Notes: generated by a model not told the origin, from the letters alone. Positions 46,567-59,326 are shown, counted from the first letter of the stretch. The stretch: DNA of 64,000 bases from Astrocystis sublimbata (GCA_022453515.1 JAJNNY010000051.1:205502-269501), one strand, 5' to 3'. Program-made: numbers and translations.

Positions 46567-49367
46567 TCACAACTTCTGAAACACGTACCGAAAAATCTCC
46601 CTACTCTTCGACAGATTCAGGACCCGCAGGCGCTCATTGACCAGATGCGCTGAGTCGGAGGCCTGTCCGCAGGGCAGATGCGCTGCGGGCGCGTTGAATT
46701 CCTTCTCGAGGAACCTGATGGCGGGGATGGAGCCGCCTTCGCGGATGTACAGCGGTCTACCCAACTTCGCACTCGGACCGTTGTTAGTGTTTGAGGGTTT
46801 CGTGTCAGTGGTACCGTTAATATTCGTGTTGGAAGCCTCGTCGCCCGTAGGTGATGATAAATTGCTCGACCTTCTCGCAAATAGTGGGTTCCACGCCTTC
46901 AACACCGCATCCTCCATCGTGCGGAAGATGTAGTTGCCCGGATCGCCCAGCCACGGCTCCGCCTGCTCATCAATCTCTATGCTGAGCTTATTGTCTGAGT
47001 CCAAATTCCCAAACTCTTCTTCCAGAAACTTCGTCAGCGAGCTCGTGACTTCCTCGACCTGCTGTCCCGGCACTAGCCGCACACTGATCTTGGCGCTCGC
47101 ATGGCTACTGATAAGACTCCCGTCTGGACCCGAGACCTTAACTTTATGGTGCGTGAGATTGGGCTCGCGCCATCGGGCCAGGAGGTTCGCTTTTAAGGAC
47201 TCTGCCGAGACGTCCTTGCCGTCTCTACCCTTGGCTTTGTTTTGTGCCATGAGGACGGACAAGATGTCATCATACCGAGCCTCCTCCTCGGCCGTCAGGG
47301 GTAAGATGCCGTCGTAGAAGCCGGGGAGCGTGATGCGATTCTTCGGACCTTTGAGCTTGGCGAGTAGCATGACGAGGTCTGTCAAGGGCTCATTAACCAT
47401 GTAACAGCCGTCAACACCAGAGTGCAGATCGGGATTCTTGGACTCGACGCAGACGGTGGCGTGCATAACACCCCGCAGACCATACGTAAGACACGGTGTC
47501 TCGTCATCAAGCCAGTAACTATTAGCGAGCAGGATGTAATCAATGTGACCGATGCAGTCTTTGTATTTGCGGATCGTCTCCTTGAAGCCCTTCGAGCCGG
47601 ATTCCTCCTGGCCCTCGATCAGGAAGACGATATCCGAGTCCAGCGACTTGGCCTGCATCAGATCTGTGACTGCATACAGAGCAGCCATGATGGGCCCCTT
47701 GTTGTCACTGACGCCACGGCCGTACAGGTATCCATTGAGGCCGGTGAGTTGGAACGGGTCATTTTCCCACTTGCCTTTCCTCGTGTCCGCAGGAACGACG
47801 TCGTAGTGCCCGTAAAACAGAATCCTCTTTCGTTGAGCTATTGGTGCTTTTCCACTGAACTTGGCCATCACAACAGGGTGGTGAAGCTGGTCGTCAGCGC
47901 TTAGCATTTGGACGTCGCCGCCGAGCTTGCGGAAGAGACTACGCAGGAACGAAGCCCCTCTGCGACAGTCCTCAGCGTATTCGACCCGCGACGAGACAGT
48001 CTTGTACGCGACAAAGTCCCGAAGAGATTTTATCATGACATCCTCGTCCAGGACCGGAATGGGTTGTTCTCGAGACGGTTGGCTGGGAAGTAGCCAGACG
48101 GCGACATTGTTGTCATTGGCGCCGGAAATGTACAGTTCTTTGTCATCGTATGAGGTGACAGCCGAGGAAAGAATTTTACCCTCGTGGGCCTTCCATTGCG
48201 TCAAGCATCGATATTTTTGGCTCACATCTTGCGACGCTTCTGAATCCTTGCCGTAATAAGCCGTGTTGTGTTTCTGGTAACAGAGAATATGTCAGCGTGT
48301 GACTGAAAGTGGCGTGTGGAAGTGACGGTGAAAGGCGGTCGGACACGAAGATGACTTACACTGACAGTGCCCGAACGGGCGGCGCTCCACAGGTAGCCCC
48401 AGCCCATCTGGACGGACATGACATCTCCCTCATGCGCCTTAATCACCCTCAGCTTCTGCTCCGTGTCGAGGTCCCAGAGCTCAACGACACCATCCAATTT
48501 GCCGCTGTACAGAAAGGAGCCGTCGATAGTAAGGGACATGACAGAATTCGCATCAGCCTCGCCTATCATCATGATCTCCTCCAGCCCGGTCTCAAAGCCA
48601 TCAGGGCCAATCTCCTTTCCGCCCAGCTTCCAGGCTTTGATGGTGCCGTCGCCACCGCCCGAGATCAGCACATCGTCTCCTGGAGGCATGTAGGAGGTAG
48701 ATCCCTTCGTTACCAGCATGCAATACACGTAGCCAAAATGGGCAAACATCTTGTTGGCCCTCTTGCTCGTCTCCAGCACGGTATGAGACTGGGGAATCAG
48801 GTCGTAACGCTCGTCGGTGGGCCTCGGGGTGCTGGTACCGCCAATGGCTCGCGAGTCGAAGAATCGGTGGTTTCGGCGGTCGGGATGGGCTTCGGATTCT
48901 CGGGAGACACGTCGTTCGGAATCGTGAAGACCGACCCACTGGATGGAGGTGTTCTGGGCGCCGTAGTAGACGGTCTGGTGCTGGGAGGAGAAGGCGACGG
49001 AGAAGATATCACCAAAACTGTCGTTGGTGCTGTAGATCTCATACAGACGCTCCATGGTCTTGGGGCACCAGATGTTCACAATGGGGTCGCTGGCGCTGGA
49101 CAGGAGCAGGGAGCGGTCGTCGGAGAGGAAGAGGCACATGACACTGCGTTTGTGGGCCTGGATGCGGTGGAGGAGCTGGAAGTCGCCCAGAGACCAGACG
49201 AGGATCTCGCCATTCTGGGTGCCGGAATAGATCCTGTCATCGCCGACGGCGAGGGTGAGCACGGAGCTCCCGTGGTTGAGGGTGTGTAAAAGCTCGGGTG
49301 TGGTGTGCGGAGCGATCTCGTGGATGGGTTGCGGTGCGGGTGCGGCCGCGGCCAGCGCAGGAGGCAT
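46567..49367 (-). CDS. DUG2: Dug2-like protein: WD40 repeats plus M20 metallopeptidase, 904 aa
   Basis: Component of the alternative glutathione degradation complex (with Dug3, and the Cys-Gly peptidase Dug1), cytosolic. Exon 1 is 48360-49367 and exon 2 is 46567-48273, joined in phase over an 86 bp intron. The N-terminal half carries WD40 repeats (IYSGTQNGEILVWSL, LLSSASDPIVNIW, ISGGGDGTIKAWKL, LYSGKLDGVVELWDLD, YISGANDNNVAVW); the intron lies before the last of these. The C-terminal half is an M20A metallopeptidase: LFYGHYDVVPA, GRGVSDNKGP, the Glu pair in EGQEESGS, DLHSGVDG, and the final ligand in QASDSAHLVNE. This fusion and the size near 880 residues of the yeast protein identify it. The catalytic set looks complete. 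Confidence 0.93.
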
Positions 49368-52309
49368 GTTGCCTGCAGTTTGGTGGTTGGTCGTCAGTTA
49401 TTGTTACGCTGTGAGTTGATTTGTTGGAAATGAGAAAATATGTACGAGGCGATTGGGGGGGCGGTTTGTGCCTAGGGAGGTGTGTGCGCAGCGAGGAATG
49501 AATAGTTGTAATGTGATGTGACGTGATGAAAACAAGATGTGGTAGCATTTTGGTGTAGCAGTTCCAGTCACCCTAGCCCCTAGTACCTCCAGTGGAATAA
49601 CGTGGGGGACAGCGGGACAGGGCAGGGAGCGAGCCGCCAGGGCCCGCTCTGATGCCTTGCCAGGGGGGTTGCGTGCAAGATTGCCGGATCAGGACCTGCA
49701 GTGGCCTCTTGAGTGTGCTGTACTGGGCTCGCTCCACCTGCAGGTGCCCAATGTAGCAACTTAGCGGGCAGCTTGCCAGCACCATTGCGCGCCTCCATCG
49801 CCTCATTGCCTCCTTCCCACTCTCGCGCTTTGAAGAGGTACTTTAGTAGCCACGATCCTGGACAACATGGCAACTAGGATTGTACAATTTGGGAAGTGTA
49901 GGGATGTTTCCCCTCTAGGTCCGCTACCGATTTAGCAATCGCAGTTTCCATTCCTCTCCGTGTAGTCCTTCGGTGGTTTGTGTGCTGCACGGGAAAATGG
50001 GACATCACCCTTCAGGCGTTTGAGGAAATCTGGAAGAGATCACGCACCTGTTCCATGGCTAACTTTCTCATCTGTCCCCGAATCTCCCGATTGATCACTC
50101 CCTGCGAGGCTTTCCGCTTCCTCTGCCTCTTTCTCTTCCGCCTCCATCTTTTCGCACCCCGAGCAGCTGGTGGTATTGCTGCGAGTGCTGGTAGGTCTCA
50201 CGGCCATGGTCAAGTTGACGCTGGCGGGTCGCATCCGCAATTCCGTCATGGACATGATGACTGAGGTGACAACATGTGTCCAGAACCGACAAACGCAGCA
50301 GCGCAGCAGCGAAAGGTTTAGTATGAGAAAGAGACGACATGCCCCGTTATATACCTCATCTTGTCTCGTGCACGGCCGCGAGTGGCCGATGGCGAAAGCT
50401 AGGCATATGCGTGGCTGATTGGGTGATCCGGCCGTGTCTCAGAAATAGAAATTCCTCACGAGAGCATACGGCTGCGTCGGGCTGACAGGATTTAAGACCG
50501 CCGAGTACCCAATTGCGGCCTGTCTGATCATCTGATTGCAAAGTGAGGCGCTGACGGTAGGAACACGGTGGCGTCGAGCATCCTTCGCTTATCTATTTTG
50601 AAAGTCTGCACCTACAGCATGAACCCAATCGAGTATGAAAAGCACTCAAGTCGGAAGCTGTAATTGCATATCCACAACTTGGCTCGGATTCGATAGGCAG
50701 GTCTAGACAGGGACATCTTTCGATAGAGTTATCGGGCGTGTCCATTTTGGTCCAATGTGCTCGCCTCATAGGCTGCCATATTGATACCCAGCCAGCTGAG
50801 TCTCACCGCAACACGCTGGCTGTAGTCGATTTGCTGTAAGATCAACGGCCTCGCCCAATCAGAGTCGCAGTCATGGACCAGTTTTGAGAAGGCCGAAATC
50901 GGGCCCGTGACCGAGCGGTGTTTCATGGCAAATGAGTTGCCATGACGGAATTCAGGAGACGCATGTCGTCAATTGACTGATGGATCACTGTCTTACATTG
51001 GATTCAGGCCAGGACGGTGAGGTAGACTCAAGTGGGACTCGAGTGCATCCTGGAGAGGACGTGCCGGACCTTGTAATCGTGCGGAAGTGCTGCTTATCGT
51101 GTTATTGCCACCAGGCATTACGGCAAAATGAAGGTTATGTCTTCACTGAAGGATTGACGCCTAACAGTGAAGCCGTAGCTGTTTACAAACCTCAGACGCG
51201 TAAACAATGCATACAGGTCCACTTGGCTTTTTGTAGATCCGAGGCTTACGGGGCCGTATATGGCGATATCGTTGACCTTGTCACATGGAAAATACATATG
51301 CCAAACAAGCACCTGGATCAACGGCAAGGGAACCATACGTGGCGGCGCTGAGCTGCTGGACCAGTATAAGTACTCACAAAGATACAACATCCGCTCATGC
51401 CAAGATGCAGTCCATAGCCCAAGCTGCACGAGGGAATCACAAACCGAGGTTGACATTAGTGTTTGCAATGCCATCAAGACTGCGATGAGCGTGTATTCGA
51501 GAGGCGTATACGTAGCCTGGTTGAAGTGCGGCACGTTCTCCCTTTCCGGGGTTGCAACATGATTCACGAGCGACTGGATGGTGAAGAACCAAGGCATAAG
51601 ACCGCCGTGTATCGATCCTGCTCGGGTTTCTGCATCGCTGGCAGGGTCGAGCGGACTCGTAGTGGTTTGAGGGGTCGCAGGTGTATTTTCTTGATTGAGG
51701 CCAGCCTTGGATCCGATTGTGTTGAATCATTAGGTAGGCATTGTCAATGTTGAAGATCGCAAACTATCGAGCATGCGAGGGTGCTGAGGGACTAGCGCCG
51801 CGAAGCCGTCCCATCTCGCACATGTCGATCAGTACAAGTGGGTATCTGTATCATCTCGCCCCACACACTGTGGGCGGTAGTGGGAACCGCGCGATGGGCC
51901 CCGCTTCACGCCGAGCGCGGCTCGCGGCTAGCGCTTAGCATTTTGAGGAGAAGATGTGGCCTGGCTAGTCCTTACCTGCACACGTCCCCTGCCATCAATT
52001 TTCTTTCGCAGCCTTCCACCAAGTTCGTCACTGGGCCGCGAGATTCTATCCGTGCCAACACCATTTCAAGCCGACCACCCCGCCATAACCTTCATTCCAA
52101 CAACCAGCCTAAGCCACAATCTCCGTCGCTACCTATACAGCATTATCCGACATCTTTCCCCCTTCTTCGGTACTACAATCATCTACCCCTACAAGAGCCA
52201 TCGAGACCACCTCCAATCCGCCCTCATCCGGCCATCCCACTACTAGTTTTTTGCGCCCTGACGCCATTCCCATCTTCGCAACCGTCGGCACTTCTTCAAC
52301 CAGCCCAAT
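49368..52309. other. Intergenic 2.9 kb with one weak gene candidate
   Basis: Holds the DUG2 promoter (left) and the TIM17 5' region (right). A minus-strand frame at 50040-50255 of 71 codons is charged and low-complexity. A weak candidate gene at 51118-51690 is listed separately. Confidence 0.4.
51118..51690 (-). CDS. Possible unrecognised CDS fragment
   Basis: The minus-strand frame reads without a stop from about 51720 to 51118. It has a Thr/Pro-rich start (TPATPQTTTSPLDPASD), then a hydrophobic, aromatic stretch (MPWFFTIQSLVNHV, YTPLEYTLIAVLMALQTL). A GTGAGT donor at about 51388 would end this exon, but I could not find a convincing start codon or a following exon. It could be a real gene with more exons, an old remnant, or chance. 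Confidence is low. Confidence 0.22.
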   Translation of the reverse strand, partial: ENTPATPQTTTSPLDPASDAETRAGSIHGGLMPWFFTIQSLVNHVATPERENVPHFNQATYTPLEYTLIAVLMALQTLMSTSVCDSLVQLGLWTASWHERMLYLCEYLYWSSSSAPPRMVPLPLIQVLVWHMYFPCDKVNDIAIYGPVSLGSTKSQVDLYALFTRLRFVNSYGFTVRRQSFSEDITFILP

Positions 52310-53002
52310 ATGGATCACACACGCGACCCTTGCCCATGGGTCATTCTGAATGATTTTGGTGGTGCTTTTGCTATGGGCGTGAGTAGCTTTTATCTCGATC
52401 CTCGCCTTCTCTCCGAATCCCATCGCTGCCTTGCGCATACCTTCCCTTCAATTCGAACGTGCACTGACAAGAGCGCATAACAGGCTATCGGAGGTACGAT
52501 ATGGCACGGCATTAAAGGTTTCCGGAACAGTCCCGTCGGCGAGAGACGGATAGGTGCCATCACAGCGATCAAGGCTCGAGCTCCCGTACTAGGTGGCAAC
52601 TTCGGAGTCTGGGGAGGACTGTTTTCCACATTCGACTGCGCCGTCAAGGGTGTTCGCAAGAAGGAGGACCCGTGGAACGCCATTACGTGAGTACAACTGT
52701 AACCCCTGCTCAATATGTGGTATGCCATTCGTACTGACATGCACTAGTGCTGGTTTCTTCACTGGCGGTGCGCTGGCGATTCGAGGAGGGTACAAAGCAG
52801 CTCGCAACGGTGCCATTGGATGCGCAGTGCTGCTAGCAGTCATAGAGGGCGTCGGTATCGGCTTCCAGAGAATGTTTGCCGCAGGAACGAAGCTTGAGGT
52901 AAGTCTTATGTTGACCCCAACAAAATTACAATGACCTCTTGGGCCGGGTACTAATCTGTCCCTCAGTTGCCACCGCCGCCACCCGAAAAGGTTCTTGCCT
53001 AA
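52310..53002 (+). CDS. TIM17: Mitochondrial inner-membrane translocase subunit Tim17, four exons
   Basis: Core subunit of the TIM23 presequence translocase in the mitochondrial inner membrane. Exons are 52310-52378, 52484-52686, 52748-52898 and 52967-53002, giving 152 residues, the usual size. The acidic N-terminus [20 protein letters not shown] is characteristic, and the glycine-rich membrane helices follow: [40 protein letters not shown], and [14 protein letters not shown]. These contain the conserved GxxxG packing motifs and the PWN loop. A fourth helix lies around [16 protein letters not shown]. The C-terminus is a short polyproline stretch ([11 protein letters not shown]). Small introns with tight spacing are typical for this gene in Pezizomycotina. 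It is an essential housekeeping gene. Confidence 0.95.
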
Positions 53003-53357
53003 ACTTGAATACACCGATACAGTTATGGCGCTTCAATGATATACGAACGGCTATACCACACTCTACTCCTTTGAGCCGACAGCATCGCTATCGGCCTTTG
53101 TACTCTTCCCATGGATTACTGGTCATGTTTGCATATATGGGGGAGTTCGACGTGTAAAATAAATAGACAGCGCCGAGACGGGTTGTCGATACCCCTCTTC
53201 TTGGTTCTCTGGGTCGCCGAATCCACCATCGGCATACGAATCAACATTAATGACAGCTTACATCATGACACTCAACTCAATGCGCCTTGGTTCTCGCTAG
53301 TGTGCTATGCTAAAATCCCACTAATACAGTTAACCGTCGATCTAGGGCCATCAGTCG
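53003..53357. other. Convergent intergenic, no gene seen
   Basis: Between TIM17 and the asparaginase-type gene; no coding features seen. Confidence 0.5.
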
Positions 53358-55000
53358 TTATCTCCAACTGCTGAACTTCTCATCCAGTCTAGAAAACGAC
53401 TCATTCTCAAGGTGTTCGCGATCGCCATCCTCATCATGCCAGATCTTCATCTCCGGCAAACCATCGTTTCCAATCCAAGCTCTAAACATCCCAGCACAGT
53501 TGTGATCCTGCAGTATCTCCGATCTCGAATACAACACCTTGCCAGATTTGTCGACAGCAACAGCCAACTCGATCCCAATCATGCCACCCTCGCCCTCGCC
53601 TGTCTTCCCCCAACGTGATCCCGCGCTCGTCTCCAGCTCACCACCTTGTCCGGCGATGCGATTCACGGCCTCTGCCGACGACGCACTGGCCCACCGGGCA
53701 ATTGACGCCACCGATCTCGCCGCAGCGACACGCAGGAAGGAATCGCCGTTCCCTGTGCCCGATACCGCAGTCGACCGTATGACCTTATAGACATCGCCGC
53801 CTCCCGCATAGCCCGAGTTCGTAGAGGCCCTCGCAACAGGGGTATACAAGAACGGCGTAGGCAAACAATCCGCGAAGAAACTACACAGCCCATTCGACAA
53901 CTCGACAACCGGCCCCGGCAGTTCCAAGTACTCCGTCAGACTCCTCCACGGACTTGATCCAGCTCGGCTTCTCCCGCTTCCGCTCGGGTCCCCGCTCTCG
54001 CACCACACCTCGGCCCAGAACCCAGCCCCAACAACAGGGGTATCCCCAATGCGGCCCGTGAGCTTATTCGTAATCCCGCCCGTGCTCGTGGCGACGCATA
54101 CGACGCCGTCTTCGTCGAGGGCCACGGCGCCGCATGTGCCTTGCGGGATATAGCAGTCGGCGCTCCACGACGCAAGACCCTTGCGATTTTTCTCGCGCTC
54201 CAGCCCGGCGATGTGCTCGTCCCATCGCTTCTGGGTGAAATAGTAGGACGGGTCGACCATTTCCAGCTCATACTTCCGCGCGAGGATCTCGGCTGTCTCG
54301 CCGTGGATCAGGGTGTGCGTTTGTGCCGAGGGGACATTCAACTCCTCTCCTTCGTCCTCGCCCTCCCTATCATGGCTAGCCATGCCCTTCAAATCCGTCT
54401 CTCCCCAGATATCCCGCTCTCCCTGCTCCAGCATTCCCTTCGCGAGCAAGATGGGGTTCTTCACGTGCCGCAACCCCGTGACGCCCACGCCGCGCTTCGC
54501 ATAGCCCCGCGACACCATCACCGAGGCCTCGAGCTCGTTTATCCCGTCGCGCGTGAACACGGCGCCGTGGCCGGAGTTGAATAATGCGTCGTTCTCGAGT
54601 TGGACGACGGCGTAGGTTGCGGTTTCGAGGGCGCTGGGGTATCTACTGCTGGTGGTGGATTGAGGGGATTGGTGGTGTGCTTCCTTGCTGTTGCTGTGCT
54701 TTGGGGTGCGCATGTAGACGTCTGTTGATGTTACCTGTGGTTTTGGTGAGTTGGAAGTGGTGGATTGATGGGTATCTGGTCTCAGTGATGAGATGCTGTG
54801 ATCTTATGTGGTGGGGGGATGTCAGGCTATCGGAGATAGATATCAATTGAAATACAACGCACGATTCGCAGGAGACTACGTCGGTACGCCTCGTATTGGT
54901 CTGCGCTCAGGTTCTCGCGCTTGATGTTGCCTGCGCCGCCGTGGATGATTACGCGGGGCTTGACTTTTGGTTGTGATGTTGATGCTGGGGTTGGAGACAT
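53358..55000 (-). CDS. Ntn-hydrolase of the asparaginase/taspase (T2) family, 504 aa
   Basis: N-terminal nucleophile hydrolase that cleaves isoaspartyl peptides or asparagine after autoprocessing. Exon 1 is 54863-55000 and exon 2 is 53358-54734; phase 0 joining gives 504 residues. The start MSPTPASTSQPK leads into VIIHGGAGNIKRENL, the family signature. LFNSGHGAVFTRDGINELEASVMVSRG follows. The nucleophile is the Thr of QGTCGAVALDEDG, where chain cleavage would occur, with DTPVVGAGFWAE downstream providing substrate-binding residues. GDPSGSGRSRAG and an extended Ser/Thr/Gly-rich middle make it longer than bacterial homologues, as is usual for fungal members. The C-terminal EILQDHNCAG and KIWHDEDG complete the fold. 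No signal peptide, so cytosolic is likely. The specificity is not decided by sequence alone. Confidence 0.87.
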
Positions 55001-55934
55001 CGTGATATGTTTTATTCGGGGTTCGCTGTCTAGGTGTGGTGTAATTGTGCAATAGGGAATGGGAAAATAAGTCTAGGATAATCGATTTCTAGAGCACTTG
55101 AAATGATTAATCAATTGATTGTTTGAAATATTGATTGAAATTCAGGGAATTGGGACTCAAATGAAGGGTCTATCTATGGTGGAGAGATCTCCAGTAGGTA
55201 GGTATGGGGTGATAGCTGTTGGATGAACCTACCCCAACTAACAGCCCCGCTGGAGCCAACTATTGCGGGCCTCCCGGGGACCCCAGAGCGATAAGGAATT
55301 CAAGGTTGGGAGGACTGTTGATAAGAGATGTCGGTTGTCGCTGTGTCGATTCTGGGTAAATATCACGCTCGTTTTCCTTTTGTCCTATAGTATAGATGGA
55401 GACATAAGATTTGCATGTCTACGTAGGTATAGTTAAATATACTTAAGAGGTATATAGATAGGTAGGGATGTGTTGAGATCTAAGAGCAGTATACTGGATG
55501 TTCACAGTGACAGTAGCGCTAGAGAACAATAGCGGCACCTACTTACCTAGTACCCCTACCTAATGTAAACGGTGTGAAGTTCTTAAAACAGTTGTTCGAG
55601 AATTTGGTAGATTTAACAAGCTCAAAGTTCATTGTAGTAGTTATTTCATAAAATGATTGCGATTTTGTTCAAACGTTCAAAGTCCAATGGAATACTACAA
55701 TGAACGGTGTTGGGCAAGTAAGAGAGGTACCTACCTACTCGATTGTTCCTTGCAGGGGCGGCGAGGGGTTATCTTTTAGTGCCGTACCCCGCTAAATCGA
55801 TCTCCTTAGCATCCGCTACGGAATGCTAATTACGACGACAACGCCATTGTCGTTGTCTCTCCTTCCTCCCAGTCCGTAACTCAATATTGCTTCTATGTCA
55901 AACCCCAACGCGCAGTGGCAGATTGTCGTATCTT
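55001..55934. other. Intergenic, no gene seen
   Basis: Promoter side of the asparaginase-type gene and 3' side of the DUF6594 gene. The left half is AT-rich (around 55090-55150 and 55430-55460), and it contains short (taggta)-like repeats. No gene found. Confidence 0.45.
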
Positions 55935-56894
55935 TCATGATACCTGTAAAAAGACCATAAGAACAGCGGCGTATCTAGAAGCTAGTTAGAGATGACTTCG
56001 GATCATTTGATCAATTGAACTATTCAATACTTACGCTGCAGTCGCTCCTAGTGCCTCAAACGGTTTCGAGACCAGGATAAAGGACAACACAAGGAGGAAC
56101 AGCAAAACGAAACTGGTGATAACAGCTAGTTTGACTTGTAGATTCTCGATGGTTTGTAGTATCCAGAGCGGGATAATCAGCAAGGACGCGCCGATGGAAA
56201 CGATCACCAGGGAGGCGAACGCATCCATGCTTGTGTTGGAATAGTACGAGACGTTGTTCGCTTCGTAACCGGGCACAGGACGGCTCTTCTTCTGCCATAT
56301 GCTTAATGTTCGCAACACCAGCGAGTTATCTAGCCAGTTGCGGACGGGTGTTTTGTTGATGGATTTTAAACGAATGAGGTCCTGATTGTGCTCTAGGTAT
56401 CTTTGCTCTTCTTCGTCGATTGCGCGCCGATCATAGTTATCATGCCATCTTCGCAGATTCTTCACATCTCGGCGTGGCGCTCGCACATACTCTCGAAGCT
56501 GAGTTTGCTGGATGAGGAAGGCGTCTACAAGGAGGTTAGACTGCCGTAACTATACGTTAGAGTGAAGCTAGGGTCACTTGCTATATTGACTAAGTTGGCA
56601 AGTTATTTCATTGAGTAAGTCCTGGCGCTCTGGCATGTCGTCCCTTAACGATCCACTGTTGATCGGATCGGAATCCCTGCTATATTCCTTTTCCAGGGCG
56701 GCAAGTCTCTCTTCAAGTTCACTGACACGGTCTTGTAAGAGCAGCCCAATCCGCGCATTCAAGGCTCCAAAACGACGGAAAATTAACAGATCACCATCTG
56801 ATGACAAAAACTCCGCATAGCGCTTGTAACTTATATATCTCCACGGCTGTAGTTGGATCTCGTCTAGAGTAGGCTCTTGCATTGTTGAGGCCAT
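55935..56894 (-). CDS. DUF6594-family membrane protein, three exons
   Basis: Fungal family of unknown function; the family name is assigned from memory of the signature. Exon 1 is about 56591-56894, exon 2 is 56035-56524 and exon 3 is 55935-55974. The start ATG is at 56892-56894; a longer frame opens with TTG. The N-terminal LQPWRYISYKRYAEFLSSDGDLLIFRRFGALNAR is the core signature, followed by a coiled coil (LQDRVSELEERLAALEKEY). The middle has the basic EYVRAPRRDVKNLRRWHDN segment and the HNQDLIRL block. Three C-terminal membrane helices follow (FASLVIVSIGASLLIIPLW, VKLAVITSFVLLFLLVLSF, and a final one continued by exon 3). The splice site of exon 1 is weak (GTCAAT) and was chosen because it restores the frame; the total is then 277 codons. 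Function unknown. Confidence 0.7.
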
Positions 56895-57576
56895 GCAAGC
56901 AATTCGACCTCCTTGAGCAAATGGTTGTGAGTGTAATTTTGAGTGAAGGCAACTTACACTTGCGTTAGGTACGGAATACCTTGGCTTCAATTCACTTCTT
57001 GCCCCTAGAACCTAATTGGCTAGATAAGTACTCACCTAGTCCATCCGCCCACTCGGACGAATCACGACGTCCTACCCAACCTCGGCCAACTCGGCCACCT
57101 ACTACTATGCACAATCCACATTGTATAGCCCCTCCACAGCCACGCTGCCTGGAAGCGCTGCAACCATGTATATGGTACCCATAACGATTCCGTCAGGCAT
57201 GGGTTAACTCATTACCACTGTCTAATACTAAAGCCCTTGTAACGATGAATAGTCAACGATACTGCTCTGTGCAAGTAGCTGAAAGGCCAAGAACGGCAGA
57301 AGGTCCATCTCCGTGATCATATCCCTCGCGACGTCGATGTTCTAGGCATAGACCGCCATTATGCTGCATGAGTACCTATCTATGCGTTTTGATCATGCTC
57401 TTTCGTGGTAAGGCAGATTAAATGACTCCCCCCTTCACGAAATGCCAGTTGGGAGGCCTCTGGCACACAGCCACACGATGTCCAGCATCACATGGAACCC
57501 CGCCTAGCATGCATGCGTGCTTGCCTATGTTGAATCTTGATACTCAGCGTGCCAAGGCAGTAAAGATTACGCCCAT
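56895..57576. other. Intergenic, no gene seen
   Basis: Short flank between the DUF6594 gene and the Gly/Asn-rich gene; no coding features seen. Confidence 0.45.
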
Positions 57577-58096
57577 ATGGATCCTCAAACCATTCTTTTT
57601 TGTACACAGCTCGAAGTCATACCAACTTATCAGTCATTCCCCCTCGACCTCTCCGAGTTCTGGTCTCAAAATACACGGCTGAAGGTATTTTCACTCCATG
57701 AGATACGCTCAATGCCACATTATAGAACTAATTCCAAGAATTATCACAATAGGAATCATGTCCGCCGAGTCAGACAATCGTCGCGTGGAAAGTGGTCGAG
57801 CCTGTGTCATGTCTCTCGGCACCGATCCTTTGATATACGACGACATTGAGCAGCTGCACCGTGAGCACCCGGTATCTGTTGCCAGTGTCTCTGGTCGAAA
57901 GAGCAATGCAGAAAGACCTCCAAGCAATCGCCGGCGTGGAAACCAGCCACCTGGAGATGGTGAAAATAATAAACAACCAGGAAGCAACGCGAACGATACA
58001 GGTGGCGGTGGTAATGGAGGTGATAAAGACGGAGGGGACGAAGGTGGGGGTGGGCTCTCCTCACCAGCGAAGGCTACAAGTCAAGTATTTAATTAA
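57577..58096 (+). CDS. Short Gly/Asn/Asp-rich protein gene, boundary with the RIP block
   Basis: Not recognised. Exon 1 probably starts MDPQTILFCTQLEVIP at 57577 and ends at a GTATTT donor near 57684. The main frame then runs 57757-58096 from MSAESDNRR through SLGTDPLIYDDIEQLHREHP to a tail of Gly, Asn, Asp and Lys (NANDTGGGGNGGDKDGGDEGGGG) ending SQVFN. The phase of the join is not certain. The stop codon lies inside the first bases of the AT-rich block, so the original 3' end may be displaced. The order (short structured start, disordered Gly-rich tail) is the only visible architecture. A diverged relative lies at 60142-60547. Confidence 0.4.
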
Positions 58097-59326
58097 TTTA
58101 ATTAAATTAAATCTAATTAAATTGAATATTTTTTATAGTTTTTATTATTTAATTAAATTAGTTTTATAATTTTATAATTAACTATTTAATAATTTAATTT
58201 AATGTTATCTATAAGCTATTATTATACCTAAGCCATTGGTGCACTTTTCAACCCTTTTTTTATACAATTATTAAAAAAACAACAATAACGTAATTAAAAC
58301 AGTTCAAATTAATTAGAATCGTTTTCTTTAGAGGTTTCTATATCTATTTAACATGTTTGTATATTATATCCCTTGCTGCTGTAGATGCTATAAGTTACGG
58401 GTTGCGTGCCATGAGGGGTCTAAGCCACTGCACCCGTAAGGTCTGACCAAGCCACAGTAGGTGGGTGGGTCACATGACCTTATTGATAAGGCCGCTGCAC
58501 ACACTCTGTAAATACTGGGCCTAGCCTACTAGATCTACCACTTCCTTCCTTCCTTCTTTAACTATAGATTTTCGTACAATATAGCACATATTGCTGGAGC
58601 CCTGTCTCTCCCTATTGTGCCAGGTGCAACACTATACCGCTTTTAACCTGTCTGCGCCCTTTTTGTTAAACGACTACTTTTACTTTTTACTACTGATTTA
58701 ATATTATTATCGCTTTTTAATTCCTATAGAACTTAAGAATCCTTTATAGTAAGAGGTCCTTTATATACTAGTTGCTTGTTTTTTTACTTGCGATATTTAT
58801 TAAATACATGGTTAGTTTTATAAAGTTCTTTGTTTTTTTGGTATAAAAAGGCATTCTTATATATTATAATATATATAACCTTTATAATTAAATTAATTAA
58901 TTTTAACATTAATATTAGTAAGCTCTCTTAATACCTTTAGATATTGTTTTTAATAGGAGTTAACTATTCTAAGGTTTTAAAAAAAGTAGTAGGTGTTTTA
59001 GAAATCCAAGCTAGGGGATATAGTTCGGGCTTAATAAAGGGAGTTTTTTTGGTTTTTTTATAGTTAATAAAAAAATCACCTTTTTTATATCTAAAGGGAT
59101 AATTCTAATAGTTTTAAATCCTAATTACATGTTTTTTTTATAAAAGTACTTATAAACGCTTTTAAAAACCCAGCTAAAAAATACTCCTTTATAATATAGG
59201 TTTAATACCACTGTATTAAATCCTCGATATATAATAAGTAAAAGTGTTTTAATATACTAAAAGGTACTAGATCGAGAGGCTAAAGTCTATATAACAAATA
59301 AGCAGGCATATAAAAGGTAACTATAC
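58097..59326. repeat. AT-rich, RIP-degraded transposon-derived block
   Basis: This stretch is extremely AT-rich with many TTTTT, TTAATTAA and TATA words and no open frame longer than a few codons. It is flanked by sequence of ordinary composition and by the inverted LTR at 59327. The composition and the nearby transposon relics fit repeat-induced point mutation. One less degraded island of about 260 bp lies at 58374-58632 (listed separately). The element is not identifiable. Confidence 0.65.
58374..58632. mobile_element. Possible solo LTR or less mutated repeat island
   Basis: A stretch of normal GC inside the AT-rich block. It starts TGCTGTAGATGC, ends GTGCAACA, has a TATA-like tgtaaatactgggcc and a CT-rich tract (cttccttccttcctt), and is flanked by AT-rich DNA. 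The TG ... CA ends and inner signals suggest an LTR of a retrotransposon. No second copy was found in the window, so this is tentative. Confidence 0.3.

Noticed and set aside
48309..49289. Plus-strand frame of 326 codons
   Set aside because: Antisense to the WD40 half of DUG2, which has clear domain motifs; no domain on this strand.
50040..50255. Minus-strand ATG frame of 71 codons with a CSGCEK motif
   Set aside because: Short, low-complexity charged C-terminus and no supporting context; likely part of a leader or chance.
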